A DNA stretch of 64,000 nt from Coniochaeta sp. PMI_546. Its lineage: Eukaryota > Ascomycota > Sordariomycetes > Coniochaetales > Coniochaetaceae. The position numbers and the translations under genes were made by a program. Positions 12,101-23,754 of the stretch are shown in pieces. Location: contig MU271149.1 in assembly GCA_021432605.1 (NCBI GenBank), positions 744,001-808,000 on the forward strand. Direction: 5' to 3'. The notes beneath the pieces are model-generated. The model saw only the letters and a program-made list of their open reading frames with translations, was not told where the DNA came from and did not search any database. Positions within the stretch are counted from its first letter, which is position 1; every line of letters begins with the position of its first letter.

Positions 12101-14638
12101 TCTTGCCTGCAAGAGCGTAGCTAGTAAGACTCCCCCATGCCCTGGCATGTCGTTGATTGTCGTGGATGGGACATGGTCGGGTTGCCCTAGTGAGGATGCG
12201 TATCACGTATCAGGAAGTTGATCGAAGTTCTGGATGATGGACTTCTGCAGGACATCTCGATCTCCGCCTTAGCTCGCAAGTCACATGTGATCCTGCCATG
12301 TTTTCCAACCTTATCCTTCCTCAACCAGTCCTTATCTGAAAGCATACCGCTTTCGCTAACTGGACGTCGGGGTTACACTGCACCGTACTATACGATTTCA
12401 ACAGTCTGCATGCTCGGATTACGATCCTCGATATCTGACTGGGCGGCGCGTCTTGAAGATGGAAGTGATGCGCGCCTTGACCTGGGTGAGGTGTTTTGGT
12501 TGAAGACCGGGTCATTGCTTAAGTGTAGATCGACCACAACTAGCATGCCATCGGCATTGCCGTCTTGGTCCTGCGACTCAAAGATGGCTTGGACTCTTGA
12601 AAACACTCTTGCGCGTGCAGCGGTCATGATTACTTCTTCGGTGACCCCTTCCTAGTGTACATATGAACTTTCCTTTCAACCAGGCATGGGGATGTTGACA
12701 CCTGTCTGGCGCCAACGCATTCAGGTTTCAGGGCAGCCCATGTAAGTCTAGGCACAGGAACATAAGGTAGCTCTTCGCGGGCAGCGTGGGGAAGGTCCTC
12801 ACCCCTCACTACCTTACAACTTATAACCAACCCTGACGAGCTTCTAACGCCAAACAAAGCGCCATACCGCGCGCCTTGCAATGTACACAGCTAATATGTA
12901 CACTCTAACCACACATGCCCTGAGGCAGTCCCGTTCTACCAGTTCTGCAACAGGATTACACTGTACACTAGGAACGTGTATGATGCGCTTCCCGATGCTG
13001 AAGTCTGTCGTGGATCGAATTTCCTATAGTGGGTACATGTCCGTCTATTTCAGCGACTAGCGCTCGACTGCCGTTCATGCCAAACAGGTCAATAGTGGCA
13101 CTGCCCTGACTGCGTACTTCCTTCCACTTGGAACACCAACCCTTAGGTGGGTACATGTGTAGGTGTAGTGTAGCCCGTCGAGGTTAGGTTGCCTCAGGTT
13201 CTCCTGCCGAGGAAAGGTGGTGCTTCCAAGATTTCTGGATTCAACGGCTGCACCATGGTGCTGGTAAAACGTCGCTATGAGGTAAGCGGCACTGGCCACG
13301 GCGCTCCAATCCGAGATAGCGTCAAAGCCTGCATAAGCGCCAGCTACTCAGAAGTGTACGCTATGCGTGCACTATGTACTATGCAACAATAGACAAAGAA
13401 TCTCGTCAGAGTTTTCTCATCACGGAAAGGTCCCCGAAATGGTGAACTACCTAAGCAAACATGTATATGCCACACCGAGAGGGCTCACCGAGACACTGAG
13501 TGATCAACCACGGCACTCTTGCACCGACTGCGGTCGAGGTAACCAGCTGATACGGATGTACCGGCACGGGGTGAACCATCATCTCCGCGGCGACTTTTGC
13601 CGGCGACCAGCTTTACTGCATTACTCGGAAAGAGCGATTGATACCTGAAAACTTGGGAGTCGTAGGCGCGCTCAACTCATCCGTTGTCATTGGTGCTTCA
13701 GCTGCATCAGCGTGAGGGCGAATGAACTTGCCAGTCAGTTCTCAATCACGGTCAGAATCTAATAAATACCAGTCTGCCAGCAGCGGCAATGCTGAATCGT
13801 CGAAATCATCCGGGCTCTGGAGTCAGCGTGTCGGCGAAAGCAGGAGGCCCGGAATGGGCAGGGAGGGCACACGTCCGGGAGGGCGAGGGCAAGGAAGAAT
13901 ATTAATCATTCTTCGCGGCAATACGAGCCATCTCGTGCCGCTGCCGAGTCGGAAGGCCGCTCTATTTGGCCGTGGAAAGACCCTGAACTGAAGAACTGGA
14001 TCAGGGCCAAAATAACGACCCATGACTCTACCATAGTGAACTCACTGCTGCCCCTGTGTGCACCCGGAACAAGCCCGGCATTAGCTCGGGGTCGGTGACT
14101 AACGCGAATGCGGGAAACCCGCCAACGGCAGTGGTCGTTACATCATCAATCGGATTAAATAAAAAAAAAGGTGGCTGACATCACACGAAACTTTGCGCGG
14201 AACCGTTCTCTTCCAGTGTCTTTTCATGGCGTGATATCGGAGCTCCAACAGCCTCTAGACATCCTAAGAAATATCGTCGCTTCCTCCTGCTTCAGAGCAT
14301 CTCCGACCAAATTCAAAGTTAGACATAGAATCTCGGGTCTATTTGAATTTATCATCCAGTTTTGCGGAATATAAGGGTTCATTAGAGGCGCTTTCTCACT
14401 GCAAGCTCTCGCTCTGATCTCATCAATCAATGAAACATATCTAGCCGACAACATACGACTCATCACCCCACAACCTATACAAGCGACGGGAGACTTCGTT
14501 TGACATTGTCCCGCGGCACGCACACTGAAGTCGCAATACATTTTCAGCTTTTCCAGCTTTTTCAGCTTGACTTCATAGAAGGAGCCATTCAATCTCATAA
14601 GTAGCTACCCATCAAGGTAGCAGCACCCTGCATCCAAA
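9168..14638. other. 5.5-kb gene-poor region
   Basis: No protein or RNA gene could be supported. Base composition is not obviously AT-rich and there is no visible transposase, so an RIP-mutated transposon is unlikely by eye. Short ORFs (up to about 170 codons) lack motifs and overlap on both strands. The first few hundred bases and the last 500 should contain promoters for the flanking zinc-finger and RCF2 genes. The middle, 10.1-13.2 kb, carries the dispersed TACACTACACGTAC motif family described separately. The sequence GTACTGGTAGTACTGG seen elsewhere (about 18.2 kb) is unrelated. Confidence 0.6.
10302..13174. repeat. dispersed TACACTACACGTAC motif cluster
   Basis: A family of short related sequences recurs in this desert. 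The 17-mer TACACTACACGTACACA occurs at 10302-10318 and again at 11731-11747. Its first 14 bases recur at 10735-10748. The 13-mer TACACGTACAGGC occurs at 10549-10561 and 11282-11294. Related forms are TACACGTACGTGTACAC at 10330-10346, TACACGTGTA at 11111-11120 and a minus-strand version at 13149-13174. The core CACGTG/ACGTAC-like element is palindromic. These could be transcription-factor sites, remnants of a degenerate satellite, or parts of a non-coding transcript. Confidence 0.6.
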
Positions 14639-15450
14639 ATGAAGGTCATCAGCAAAGAGGAGGAGAAGGCCCACTTCAACCAGGTGATAAAGGGCGGCCT
14701 CATCGGCGGCAGCATCAGCATGGCCCTCGGCCTTACCGGCGTGGTGCTCGCCTCGAGGCGCTGGACCGCCTTCCGGTCGCTCACCCTGCCCTTCCGTACA
14801 TTCCTCGTCACCTCCTCCGCCACCGCCGGTGCCGTCATCACGGCCGAGCGGTACTCGATCAACTTCCAGCGCGCCAAGGACCCGATGAGCTTTTACAAGG
14901 ACGCCAGCCAGCGAGCCGACGAGCTCGCGCGGCAACAGGAGTCGTCGTGGAAGAGGTTCGTGGACTATTGCCGCGAGAACAGGTACACCATCGTCGGTCT
15001 CGGCTGGGTGGCCTCGATGGCCGTTGCATTCACGCTCGTCAGCCGGAACAGGTACCTCACTACAAGCCAGAAGCTCGTGCAGGCTCGTGTCTACGCCCAG
15101 GGCCTGACGCTGGCGCTGATCCTGGCTGCCGGCGCGTTCGAGACTGCCGACGCCAAGAGCGGCAAGGGACGGTGGGAGTCCGTCATGGTCGTGGACCCTA
15201 AAGATCCCGAGCACAAGCACATGATCGAGAAGCGCGTGCACAAGGAGGAGTACGAGGGCCAGGATCTCTGGAAGGGTAAGTCGCCCGTGCCACTATACCA
15301 CGTGCCACATATATACTTGAACTTTCGCTAACTGAATATCCAGATATGGTTGCTGCCGAGGAGCGCAGATTGGCGGCCAAGAACCAAAGCGAGCCAAAGG
15401 GCAAGGCGGCGGACGAGAAGGATGCCGTCGCCCCCTCTACCACCAACTGA
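14639..15450 (+). CDS. RCF2: Respiratory supercomplex factor 2 (HIG1-domain mitochondrial protein)
   Basis: Two exons, 14639-15275 and 15344-15450 (68-nt intron, branch GCTAACT), 247 residues. Rcf2 proteins sit in the mitochondrial inner membrane and help assemble or regulate complex III-IV supercomplexes. The N-terminus MKVISKEEEKAHFNQVIKGG resembles the start of yeast Rcf2. Hydrophobic segments lie at about 18-38, 52-68, 117-134 and 150-168. The HIG1 signature QARVYAQ is at residues 148-154. The spliced C-terminus is charged (MVAAEERRLAAKNQ) and ends in PSTTN. The protein begins at the first ATG, just after a CAAA context. No cleavable presequence is obvious, as in the yeast homologue. The neighbouring kelch gene is convergent. 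Confidence 0.92.
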
Positions 15451-16010
15451 AAGAGCTGCTTCGGCTTGTCGAAGTGCGAGCGGCGTGGGTTCTGACTCAG
15501 GACCCCCCAGAGGCCGCTTCGAGATTATGTGCCACCACCGCGCATGCTTAGCTCGTCGTGTACGATATCCTAACAAAAACCCAACGCTGCTGTTGGCCGG
15601 AGCTCCCCTTACTATATTTTAAAATTGCATTCGCCAGGCGTTTCTTTTTCTTTGGTTTCTTGGTGTCTGAGTAATGCAAAGCATTTGCATTAGTGTTTGG
15701 GCGACAGCGTCACTTATGATGAACATCGGATGAAGTGAAGAGAGCTGAGCTCCGTTATACACACATCAAGCAGAGGGTATACAAATGGACGAGTCATGAT
15801 TCATAGATTTGAGTTACAAATGACAGATCATCAGACCTCCCTCTATGTCGTCCCGTATATCTGTTTCCTTTTCCCCTCAGAAAAGCAATCCATAAGGTAC
15901 GCCTCAGATATAAGGCCCAGGCATCCGTAGTTATTCGCCTCCATCCTTTTCTTCAACAAGCAGCCGCCGTAAACATATCATATACACTCCCCTACATAAC
16001 GACAAGATGA
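15451..16010. other. convergent intergenic region
   Basis: This is the 3' UTR space between RCF2 (+) and the kelch gene (-). Nothing else was recognised. Confidence 0.5.
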
Positions 16011-17807
16011 TCAGACCTCTATACTAAAATGGCTGATCTGCGAATAATACGCATGCACAGCAAGTTCCAAGATCCACACATCGCCAAACACCTCGCTGCC
16101 ATCGAACCCGCCAATCATCAACAACCGACTATCATACAGCACCGTGCCATGGTATCCCCGGCCACTAGGCGGCAGTCCGTACACCTTCCTCTTATCCCAC
16201 TGCATCGTCACCAAGTTCAGTAACAGCACATCATTCGAGTACTCGTTGCCGTCGTGGCCCCCGATGACAAACAGATAGCTCCCCACAATCGTCGCCGTAT
16301 GCGACAGCCGCCGGAAGGTGACCGGTATGCTAACCGCCTTCCACACATGCGAGTCGACGTCGTACACCCACACATCGTTGAAGCACTCCCCTCCATCCGA
16401 CCCGCCGAAGATGATGAGCTTGCTCCCCACCATGTTGGCGGTATGGTACCCCCTCGCCTTGGGCCGCTGGTGCTCCTTTGCAGGCCCCATGTCCTCCGTC
16501 GCCAGCGGGGCCGAGATCATCTTCCACGACATCTTGTTGGTGTCGCTGACGTCCAGCCTCCATATGTCGTTCAGCGCCCTGACCCCGTCCCCGCCGCCGA
16601 AGACGTAGATCCCGTTCTTGTACAGGCAGGCCGTGTGCGCGCGGCGCTTGCTCGGCACCTTGTCGCCCACTATCCTCGGCCGCGACCAGCGGAAGTTGAC
16701 CGTGTCGAGGACGTAGACGTCGTTGTAGTAAGCCGGCCCGTCGCCGCCGCCGAACACGACCAGCTTCTTGCCCACGGCCGTGCAGGTCATCGCCCGCAGG
16801 GGGACGGGTATGTCGCCCACCACGTGCGGGCGGGACCAGTAGAAGGCGTCGGCGTCCAGGACGTAGAGCTCGTTGAAGCAGGCGCGGCTGTCGCAGCCGC
16901 CGAAGACGTAGACGTTTGAGCCTATCAGGGTGGTGGTGTGGGCGCGTAGGGAGGTGTGCGGGGCGCCGCAGGCCGGGGCGCGCGACCAGTACATGCCCGA
17001 GGAAGGGGCGGCGGGGACGTCCGGGGCGGTGCGAGGGTCGGCGAGGGGCGGGAAGGGGGTGTGTTGGTGGGAGAGGAGGGTGCGGCGCGAGGAGGATATG
17101 GTGCGGGTACTGGCGGAGGTGCTGCTGACGCGGACGGCTTTGGGGTTCTGGCCGGCAGCCGGCGCGGGGGCGGGGGCGGCGGTAGAGGGCTTGCTGGCTA
17201 TGGCGGAGGTGGAGCGGAAGTTGGTTGGGCGGCGGGAGGAGGTGCCGGTGCTGCTGCCGGCGGAGGAGTCTTGTCTCTCGCGGAGGAGCTGTTGGGCTTG
17301 GGCTTGGGAGGCATCGTGGTGGTCGCTGATGTGGGGCGCTGTGGGTGACTTGGGAGTTGTTGCGGATGAGAAAGCTGGTGACGGACCGATATTCCTGGTG
17401 GATGGTGACCGTCCCGACGGTGACGCTGCGAAGGACGAAGAAGGGGCCTGGCTGGCGTTGGCGGAGAGGGAAGCGCTACTGCTGGTCGGGCCTGGTGTAG
17501 CTGATGACTGCGACCGCTGGCGGATGGTCAAGTCGGATGGTTTGCGCCGGCGGTCCTGGCTCTTGGAGGCGAGATGGCCGGGCGTGTGGCTGCGGGGTAT
17601 CTGGGGCGTACGGTCTCTTGCCTCGTCGGCGTAGGATGACGAGGACTGTGTGTCTGTGGGAAAGGTTGCGTTGGAGATCTTTTGTGAACGGATGACCTTG
17701 TTCTTGACTGGAGAATGTGGCGTCTTGGACCTGTGGTCAGCCATTGCGAGACGGGACGATCGAGTGTGTGGAATTTTGCTGTGGTCATGGAAGATGGTTG
17801 GTATCAA
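16011..17807 (-). CDS. Six-blade kelch-repeat protein
   Basis: Single-exon ORF of 598 residues. The first about 270 residues are low-complexity, rich in Ser, Pro, Ala and Arg. The remainder is a kelch propeller with six blades, each carrying a GG doublet: VFGGCDSRACFNELYVLD, VFGGGDGPAYYNDVYVLD, VFGGGDGVRALNDIWRLD, IFGGSDGGECFNDVWVYD, VIGGHDGNEYSNDVLLLN and MIGGFDGSEVFGDVWILE. Such propellers mediate protein interactions; the partner cannot be deduced. A second in-frame ATG at 17744 (MADHRSK) may be the true start and would give 577 residues. This protein lacks the BTB domain of the kelch protein near 3-5 kb, so the two are not simple duplicates. Confidence 0.85.
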   Translation of the reverse strand: MIPTIFHDHSKIPHTRSSRLAMADHRSKTPHSPVKNKVIRSQKISNATFPTDTQSSSSYADEARDRTPQIPRSHTPGHLASKSQDRRRKPSDLTIRQRSQSSATPGPTSSSASLSANASQAPSSSFAASPSGRSPSTRNIGPSPAFSSATTPKSPTAPHISDHHDASQAQAQQLLRERQDSSAGSSTGTSSRRPTNFRSTSAIASKPSTAAPAPAPAAGQNPKAVRVSSTSASTRTISSSRRTLLSHQHTPFPPLADPRTAPDVPAAPSSGMYWSRAPACGAPHTSLRAHTTTLIGSNVYVFGGCDSRACFNELYVLDADAFYWSRPHVVGDIPVPLRAMTCTAVGKKLVVFGGGDGPAYYNDVYVLDTVNFRWSRPRIVGDKVPSKRRAHTACLYKNGIYVFGGGDGVRALNDIWRLDVSDTNKMSWKMISAPLATEDMGPAKEHQRPKARGYHTANMVGSKLIIFGGSDGGECFNDVWVYDVDSHVWKAVSIPVTFRRLSHTATIVGSYLFVIGGHDGNEYSNDVLLLNLVTMQWDKRKVYGLPPSGRGYHGTVLYDSRLLMIGGFDGSEVFGDVWILELAVHAYYSQISHFSIEV

Positions 17808-18842
17808 AGATAGCGGAGATTCGAGCCAAAGGTAAACAAGACAATCCGTGCCTACTACTGCGACTATACTCTATCGGCGGGTCGAATGGCATCAATTATC
17901 GCAAATCGCATAAAAATGAATGACAATAAAACAAAACAGAAGGCAGGCCGGGGAGACGGAAAGTGGTGCAGTAGGTATAGAGTCAATTAAGGACGGGATT
18001 CAGGAGGAGTCGCATTCAGCTCGACGTCTCGGTCCCGTCTTGGTGCGGGACCTTGCATGAAACGCCTTGACGAAGAGGGTGTTCTGTTGCTGACGTCCGG
18101 GTGGCCCACTTTATTTTTGAGGTTCGAGATCGAGGCCCTGTGCAGTATTCAGTAATTCTACACAACTTACTAGGTGAAGAATGGAACCGCAAATTGTTGA
18201 GGAGAGAGGCTGGGAGTACTGGTAGTACTGGTAGCAGATCATGATGATTATATTTCTCGTCCTCACTCTGATGCTCAATAGCTCAGGTTGATATTGAGTC
18301 TTTGGAAAAGAGATAGGTAGACATCAGCAATGGATGCCGGCCGGTGAACTGATGGTACATCTTGGTAGAGCTTCCGGTTGTTCAATAAACCTAGAGCGAG
18401 ATAGCGATACAACGAGCTGAGAGAATATCAGACGATTGACAGCGACAGAGTTTTATGAGAAGTGGGAAATAGAAATACGGTGGTAGGATAAGATACCTTA
18501 CCTGGTGTACCGTCTATCTGTATCCAGCCTTCCGCTTCAGACTTCCCGTCCTTCTTGAACCAGAGTACAGACCGTAGGTATGTAGGTACCTTACAGAGAT
18601 GACCCCGCTGTGGGTAAATTATCTTTCAACGTCGTGAAGGCTGGAAGTTTGGCGATACCAAGGTACCTGAGTACGTAGTGGGGTCCACTAAAAAGAATCT
18701 CTAAACTCTACCTCACTGTTGCAGATTGTTGCCACGGGACAAGACTCGCTGTGGCTCAAGTGATCAAAAGCGAATTCGATCACTTTATTTCTCATTTGAG
18801 CCTTAATACATCTCATACTAAGCTTCTCTCATATCGACGAAG
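17808..18842. promoter_or_regulatory. divergent promoter region kelch gene / DUS3
   Basis: One kilobase between divergently transcribed genes. It must hold both promoters and leaders. A tiny direct repeat, AGTACTGGT twice in tandem, lies near 18214-18231. No other element was identified. Confidence 0.45.
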
Positions 18843-21095
18843 ATGGGCTCACATGATGCTCCGGCGCCTCCAGTCGACATCGCGGCCAATGGCGAGTCCC
18901 CGGGTCGAAGCGATGAGCCAGCGGCGAAGAGAGTTAAGCTCGACCCTGGAGCCGTTGCAAGCGTCGAACCGCTGATTAAGAAACCTCGAGAAAAGGTCAA
19001 TGGTTATGCATTGATCAAGGAAGAGTACGTTAGCCGTCGACGTTTCGTGACCATCAGCGCTAACCAGTCCAGGTACCTCATTCCGAACCCTCGCCAAGAT
19101 GGTGCTGCTATTCTCAAGAAAGAAGTTGATGACGATGCTGCCGAGGGTCGTACCGCTCCGGATCCGCGTGATGCCCAAGGTGACGGTGACTCGCGGAAGG
19201 GCAAGAAGAAGAAGCAGAGGGGCCAGAACAAGGAGCGTGATTTTGGCCGCTTCGCAGACACTCTGCGCCTCTGCAATTCCCGTGCCCACAACAACGAGTT
19301 CTCGCCTAGAGAATGTCCAAGGGGTGACAAGTGTAACGCCCTGCATGATCTACGAAAGTACCTGGCGGACGGTCGCCGCGGAGATCTTGACACCTTCCAA
19401 GGTAAATGTCCTATCTTCGCGCTTTACGGCCGGTGCTTCTCTGGCTGGCGATGCCGCTTTGTCAAAAGCCACATGCAGGAAATCGAGCGAGAGGATGGCC
19501 GGAAGGAGTTGGTGCTCCTTGAGGAGCCGACCAAGAAGGCCGAGTTCAATGGGGAGGAAGACGAAATGTTTCCAGGAATCGTCAACGTTGTCCCCACTCA
19601 GGACAAAATTGCACTGAGCAGGAAGAAAGTCGTCCTCGAAAAGTCCGACAAGTACATCAAGTGGCTGGAGAAGGACATAGAAGTCTACAACCGGTGTCAC
19701 CAGTTGAAGAAGGATGAGGAGGTCAAGGCCATGGAGGAATACCGAGCCAAGTTCGTTGAGCCTCCGCTTAAGCCCTCGGAAAAGCGACGCATATACTTCG
19801 GTCGCGAGACACCCGTGCTCGCACCTCTCACAACTCAGGGCAACATACCATTCCGGCGCTTATGTGTCGATTTTGGAGCACAGATCACTTATTCCGAGAT
19901 GGCGCTGGGACTGCCTCTCATTCAGGGACAGAAGGCGGACTGGTCTGTTATGAGAGCACACGAATCCGAACTTGTGCCGCCTCGCGTCTCCCCGACAGCC
20001 CAGACAGTCGTTGGTTATGACAACTCAAAGGATATCAAGTTTGGTGCACAGATAGCAGCTCACGCGCCTTGGATTGCCATCAGAGCCGCTGAGGCTCTAA
20101 CCCGCTTCCTGCCTCACCTTCGGCTCATCGATATCAACTGCGGTTGCCCCATCGACATGGTCTTTAACTCGGGCGCCGGATCGGCTCTGATGGACTCCCC
20201 GTCCAAGCTTGAGCGCATGATTCGGGGCATGAATGCCGTGTCGGGCGAGGTTCCCATCACGGCCAAGATCCGGATGGGTGTCAAGGACGGAAAGCCAACC
20301 GCTCTGAAGCTCATTGACCGTCTCGCTTTTGGTAGCGCAGGCTCGCGCGACTTGCTTGGAGCCCCTGGATGCGCTGCCATTACCCTCCATGGACGCAGTC
20401 GAGCCCAGCGGTACACCAAGTCCGCCGACTGGGGTTATATTGCTGAGTGCGCAGCCCTGATCAAGTCCTACCATGAAAAGAAGGATGACCTCACCGACAC
20501 CGTTCGAGAAGCTGAAGAGAACACCCTGGCGAACATTACCGGCGGGAAAATGTTCTTCTTGGGCAACGGAGACTGCTACTCTCACGTCGACTACTTTGAG
20601 CATCTCGATAAAGCCAAGGTCGATAGCGTCATGATCGGTCGAGGAGCTATTATCAAGCCATGGATCTTTGAGGAGATCGAGAAGGGGCAATACCTAGACA
20701 AGTCAGCGGCTGAGCGGCTGACGTACATCGAGAAGTTCTGCCGATACGGACTCGAGTCTTGGGGTTCGGACGAACTGGGCATTGGATACACTCGCCGTTT
20801 CCTGCTCGAGTTCCTCAGCTTCTCTTGTCGATACATTCCTATCGGGCTCCTTGAACATCTTCCTCCGAGCTTGAACGACCGGGCGCCGGCCTACCGCGGT
20901 AGAGACGATCTTGAGACTCTGCTTGCCAGCGACAACTACAAGGATTGGATCAAAATCAGGTACGTAGAATTAATCATCTCGCGAGAGGTTGACTAACATG
21001 ATCACAGCGAGATGTTCCTAGGCCCTGCACATCCCGACTTCAAGTTCCAGCCGAAGCACAAGTCCAACAGCTACGAGATTGAGGCTGAAGGTTAA
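18843..21095 (+). CDS. DUS3: tRNA-dihydrouridine(47) synthase, Dus3 type
   Basis: FMN/NADPH-dependent enzyme that reduces uridine to dihydrouridine in tRNA (position 47 in yeast). Exons 18843-19024, 19073-20959 and 21008-21095; 718 residues. The first intron (48 nt, GTACGT...GCTAACC...CAG) is a multiple of three and stop-free, so an unspliced reading stays open; splicing gives the expected IKEEYLIPNP. The second intron restores the C-terminus [12 protein letters not shown]. The N-terminus contains PAAKRVKLD (residues 26-34), identical to the c-Myc nuclear localisation signal. Two CCCH zinc-finger-like units follow ([33 protein letters not shown]). The TIM-barrel carries [20 protein letters not shown] with the family cysteine, and [16 protein letters not shown]. 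The domain order matches fungal Dus3. Confidence 0.95.
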
Positions 21096-23754
21096 TCGGC
21101 CCCGTCTCTGGGGTACACCAGGGAGAAATTAGAGGAACCACACGGGTGTTGTGCAAAAAGAGTTGCCATGGACAGGCAAGGAGAAAGGCAGTCCAACGCG
21201 TCATATACTCCGTTTCGGGCCTTGTGCGGGCGCCTGAGTAGTATCAACGACGTGTTTCGAAAAGTGTTTGGCCATACATTGCGTGACGGGCCACGAGCTT
21301 TGTGACAGGAAGATGGCCTATCCAGAGTGGGAGAAGGTGTCGTCAACATAAGATCCGAGATCGTGTCTTTTGCCTGAGCAAGAGGGCCAAGGCGGAGTGG
21401 TAAATCGCGGGTATCCAGGGAGAGAATCATGGCAATCTCCACCGAAGGATGGGGTTGCAACAAGCTCCTGACTTCCCACTGTCTTGCATTCCAGGTCGAA
21501 CCTACCGTATGACGGCACCAGGAGGTGTTCGTGAGAACTTGCGCCGAGTCAACAGTAGGAAAGAGGGAGGCTCTCGCCTCCACTCGGAAATGTATAACGT
21601 AGTACGGCAGCCACCCGAATTTATTGCCACTACCCGAACGCGTTCATATCGACACATTGTCGGCTCTGGAGAATTGCGCTTGTTCTGTTTAAGGTTGTGG
21701 CTTGTGACACGCGGTTTCACGAATCGATTCGATGCATGGCATCTGACCGTGTCCAAAGAAACTTCAAGGCCCGGTTTCCACATGAGGAAATGGGCACCGG
21801 CATATATGCAGTATGCTGTGACCGTGGAAGTGTAGCAGATAGAATAGAAGTAAACACAGGAGAAACCATCGCGACGTTGGCCCCTGAATCTCACGAGCTG
21901 CAAGTAATGTACATACTTGGATGAGAGCTTAGGAAGGCAGGGACCAACGTCGGCTTCCGGCTTCGTCCTCTTGGCTGAAATGGGAAAGATCCGTGGTGCA
22001 GCTGCACGCAAGCGGGCGGATTCCGGGCGCACTTCTCCACAATCCGCCTTTCCGTTGCCGCTTCCAGCCTCTCACTTCTCTCAGCTGCGTCCCTCCGCTC
22101 TCATCCTCATTCCCGTTTCAAGGCCAAAGCTTCCAATGTCGCTGTGGTGTGGATGGCATGTTATGGCTCAGAACGCCGGGATGAAGTGTCCCGGGTATTC
22201 TCACATTACGAAGCGTCATCTTCTCATTGGTTTGCGATTTCGACCATTGTGGCAATCCCTTCCCTCTTATCAACCCCAACTACACACTGGACTGATGAGC
22301 CCGCGAAGCACCAACAGCGAATCGGCGTCGCGGGACTCGCCTTATCTTGGCAGTCGTTTCGGGGCGCCACTTGGACGGTAACGGCGCACGGGCCAAGGAC
22401 CGATAAGCATTGTGGCTTTTTCTGCATGACGACGGCGACTCTTACGAACGATGATCGGCGTCCATCGACCAAAAAAAACAGGAATGGTACACTGTGGGAG
22501 GGAGGCAGGAGAGGGAATGATGCGATGCTACACGATGACTCTGCTGTGCGACCCAGCAACAGCGCAAAATGACACGACATACGCCTGATGACAGTCTTTT
22601 CTATTTCAACTTAATACCAGAGTACAGAAGTTGAGAGCCATTAAGACTAACCTCGAATGGCAGTCAGCAGCTTCCAACCGAGACATTCATATCCCCACCA
22701 AGGCCCTCGATCCTTGATGCCACAGACTTGTCCGTTAGCGCGGGTAGCAAGGTTATCGCGACTACTGACGGGCCTTTCTGTGTGGAGCAAGCTCGTCCCT
22801 CGGCTCGAGATTTTCGAAGCACAGGCAGGATAGGTTACCGGCAGTCGCATGAATTCACTCTCGGCCATAGTGTAGGTAGTCGAGCTGAATACGGGGAAGT
22901 CTCCACGGCGTCGACAGAGACGACGTTGAATACAAGCTTTTTATTAGAACTGTATACCTAGAAACATGCAGCATCAGGGTCGTCAACCAGATCGCCAAGG
23001 CGCGAGTCACGCATACTCACCCAGTACCGTGGATCCGAGCCAGCGACAGAGAGCTTTTTCTTAGCAGTGTGTTCTAGAGCCACGCTACTGGAGACATGTC
23101 CGTACCACCGACTTTTTTTCTGTAATGCACATGGACACCTTCCTGAATCGAGTCATGTCCGTCCCAACCATGCGTTATGCCCGTGTGGGGTGGCCAATTG
23201 TCGATACTGTTAGGGTTGCTTATCACTTTGACCCTTGCGGTCCACTCCCGAATCAATCTTTGACCTTGATCGCATCTCATAAACCCTTGATGTCACCTAT
23301 CTACCAATCTCCTTGATCTTCACGCAAGCCGCTCGCGAGCTCCAAAAGCCACATCCTGTCGATGTGCCTCCCTCTCGCTCCTTGAGCCTACACCCCTTCC
23401 ATACCTCCAGCCGTTCGGGACCGCACCCTCCCGCACGGTTAGCAAGGCTATTTCCCTCCTGTCTGCCTTCGGCACCCCCCGACCCTTTATATTCGGCTGA
23501 CCGAGATCAAACTCTGGAGTCGCAGTCGACTCTCTAGAGCTCGGATACATAAGGAACCTCGCTTGTGGTTGGCATCACTAACCTTGTCGACCTACCCTGC
23601 TCACCCTTCTCGGGACTTACACACCATCCATTGCTCCCAACGTCTAGCCTGCACTTGCTGCTAGTCAGAGCAAAACGAGGAAACATTTCCTCGGTTTACG
23701 ATACCCATACGACTTTATATAGTCCTAATCTTCATTCTCTGCCGCCATCGCGCC
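21096..23754. other. 2.7-kb gap upstream of the permease
   Basis: No gene is supported. Several overlapping ORFs of 60-180 codons lie on both strands without motifs. The last few hundred bases are the permease promoter and leader, with a TATA-like TTTATATA at about 23714-23721, close to the start codon. The rest shows no repeats that I could recognise. Confidence 0.45.

Noticed and set aside
9971-13991. ORFs of 60-170 codons in the 10-14 kb desert
   Set aside because: No start context, no splice pattern, no motifs, and overlapping frames on both strands. Treated as chance ORFs.
16930-17634. 234-codon plus-strand ORF opposite the kelch gene
   Set aside because: Antisense to the Ser/Pro/Ala-rich N-terminus. 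Low-complexity Gly/Ala/Arg translation, no motif.
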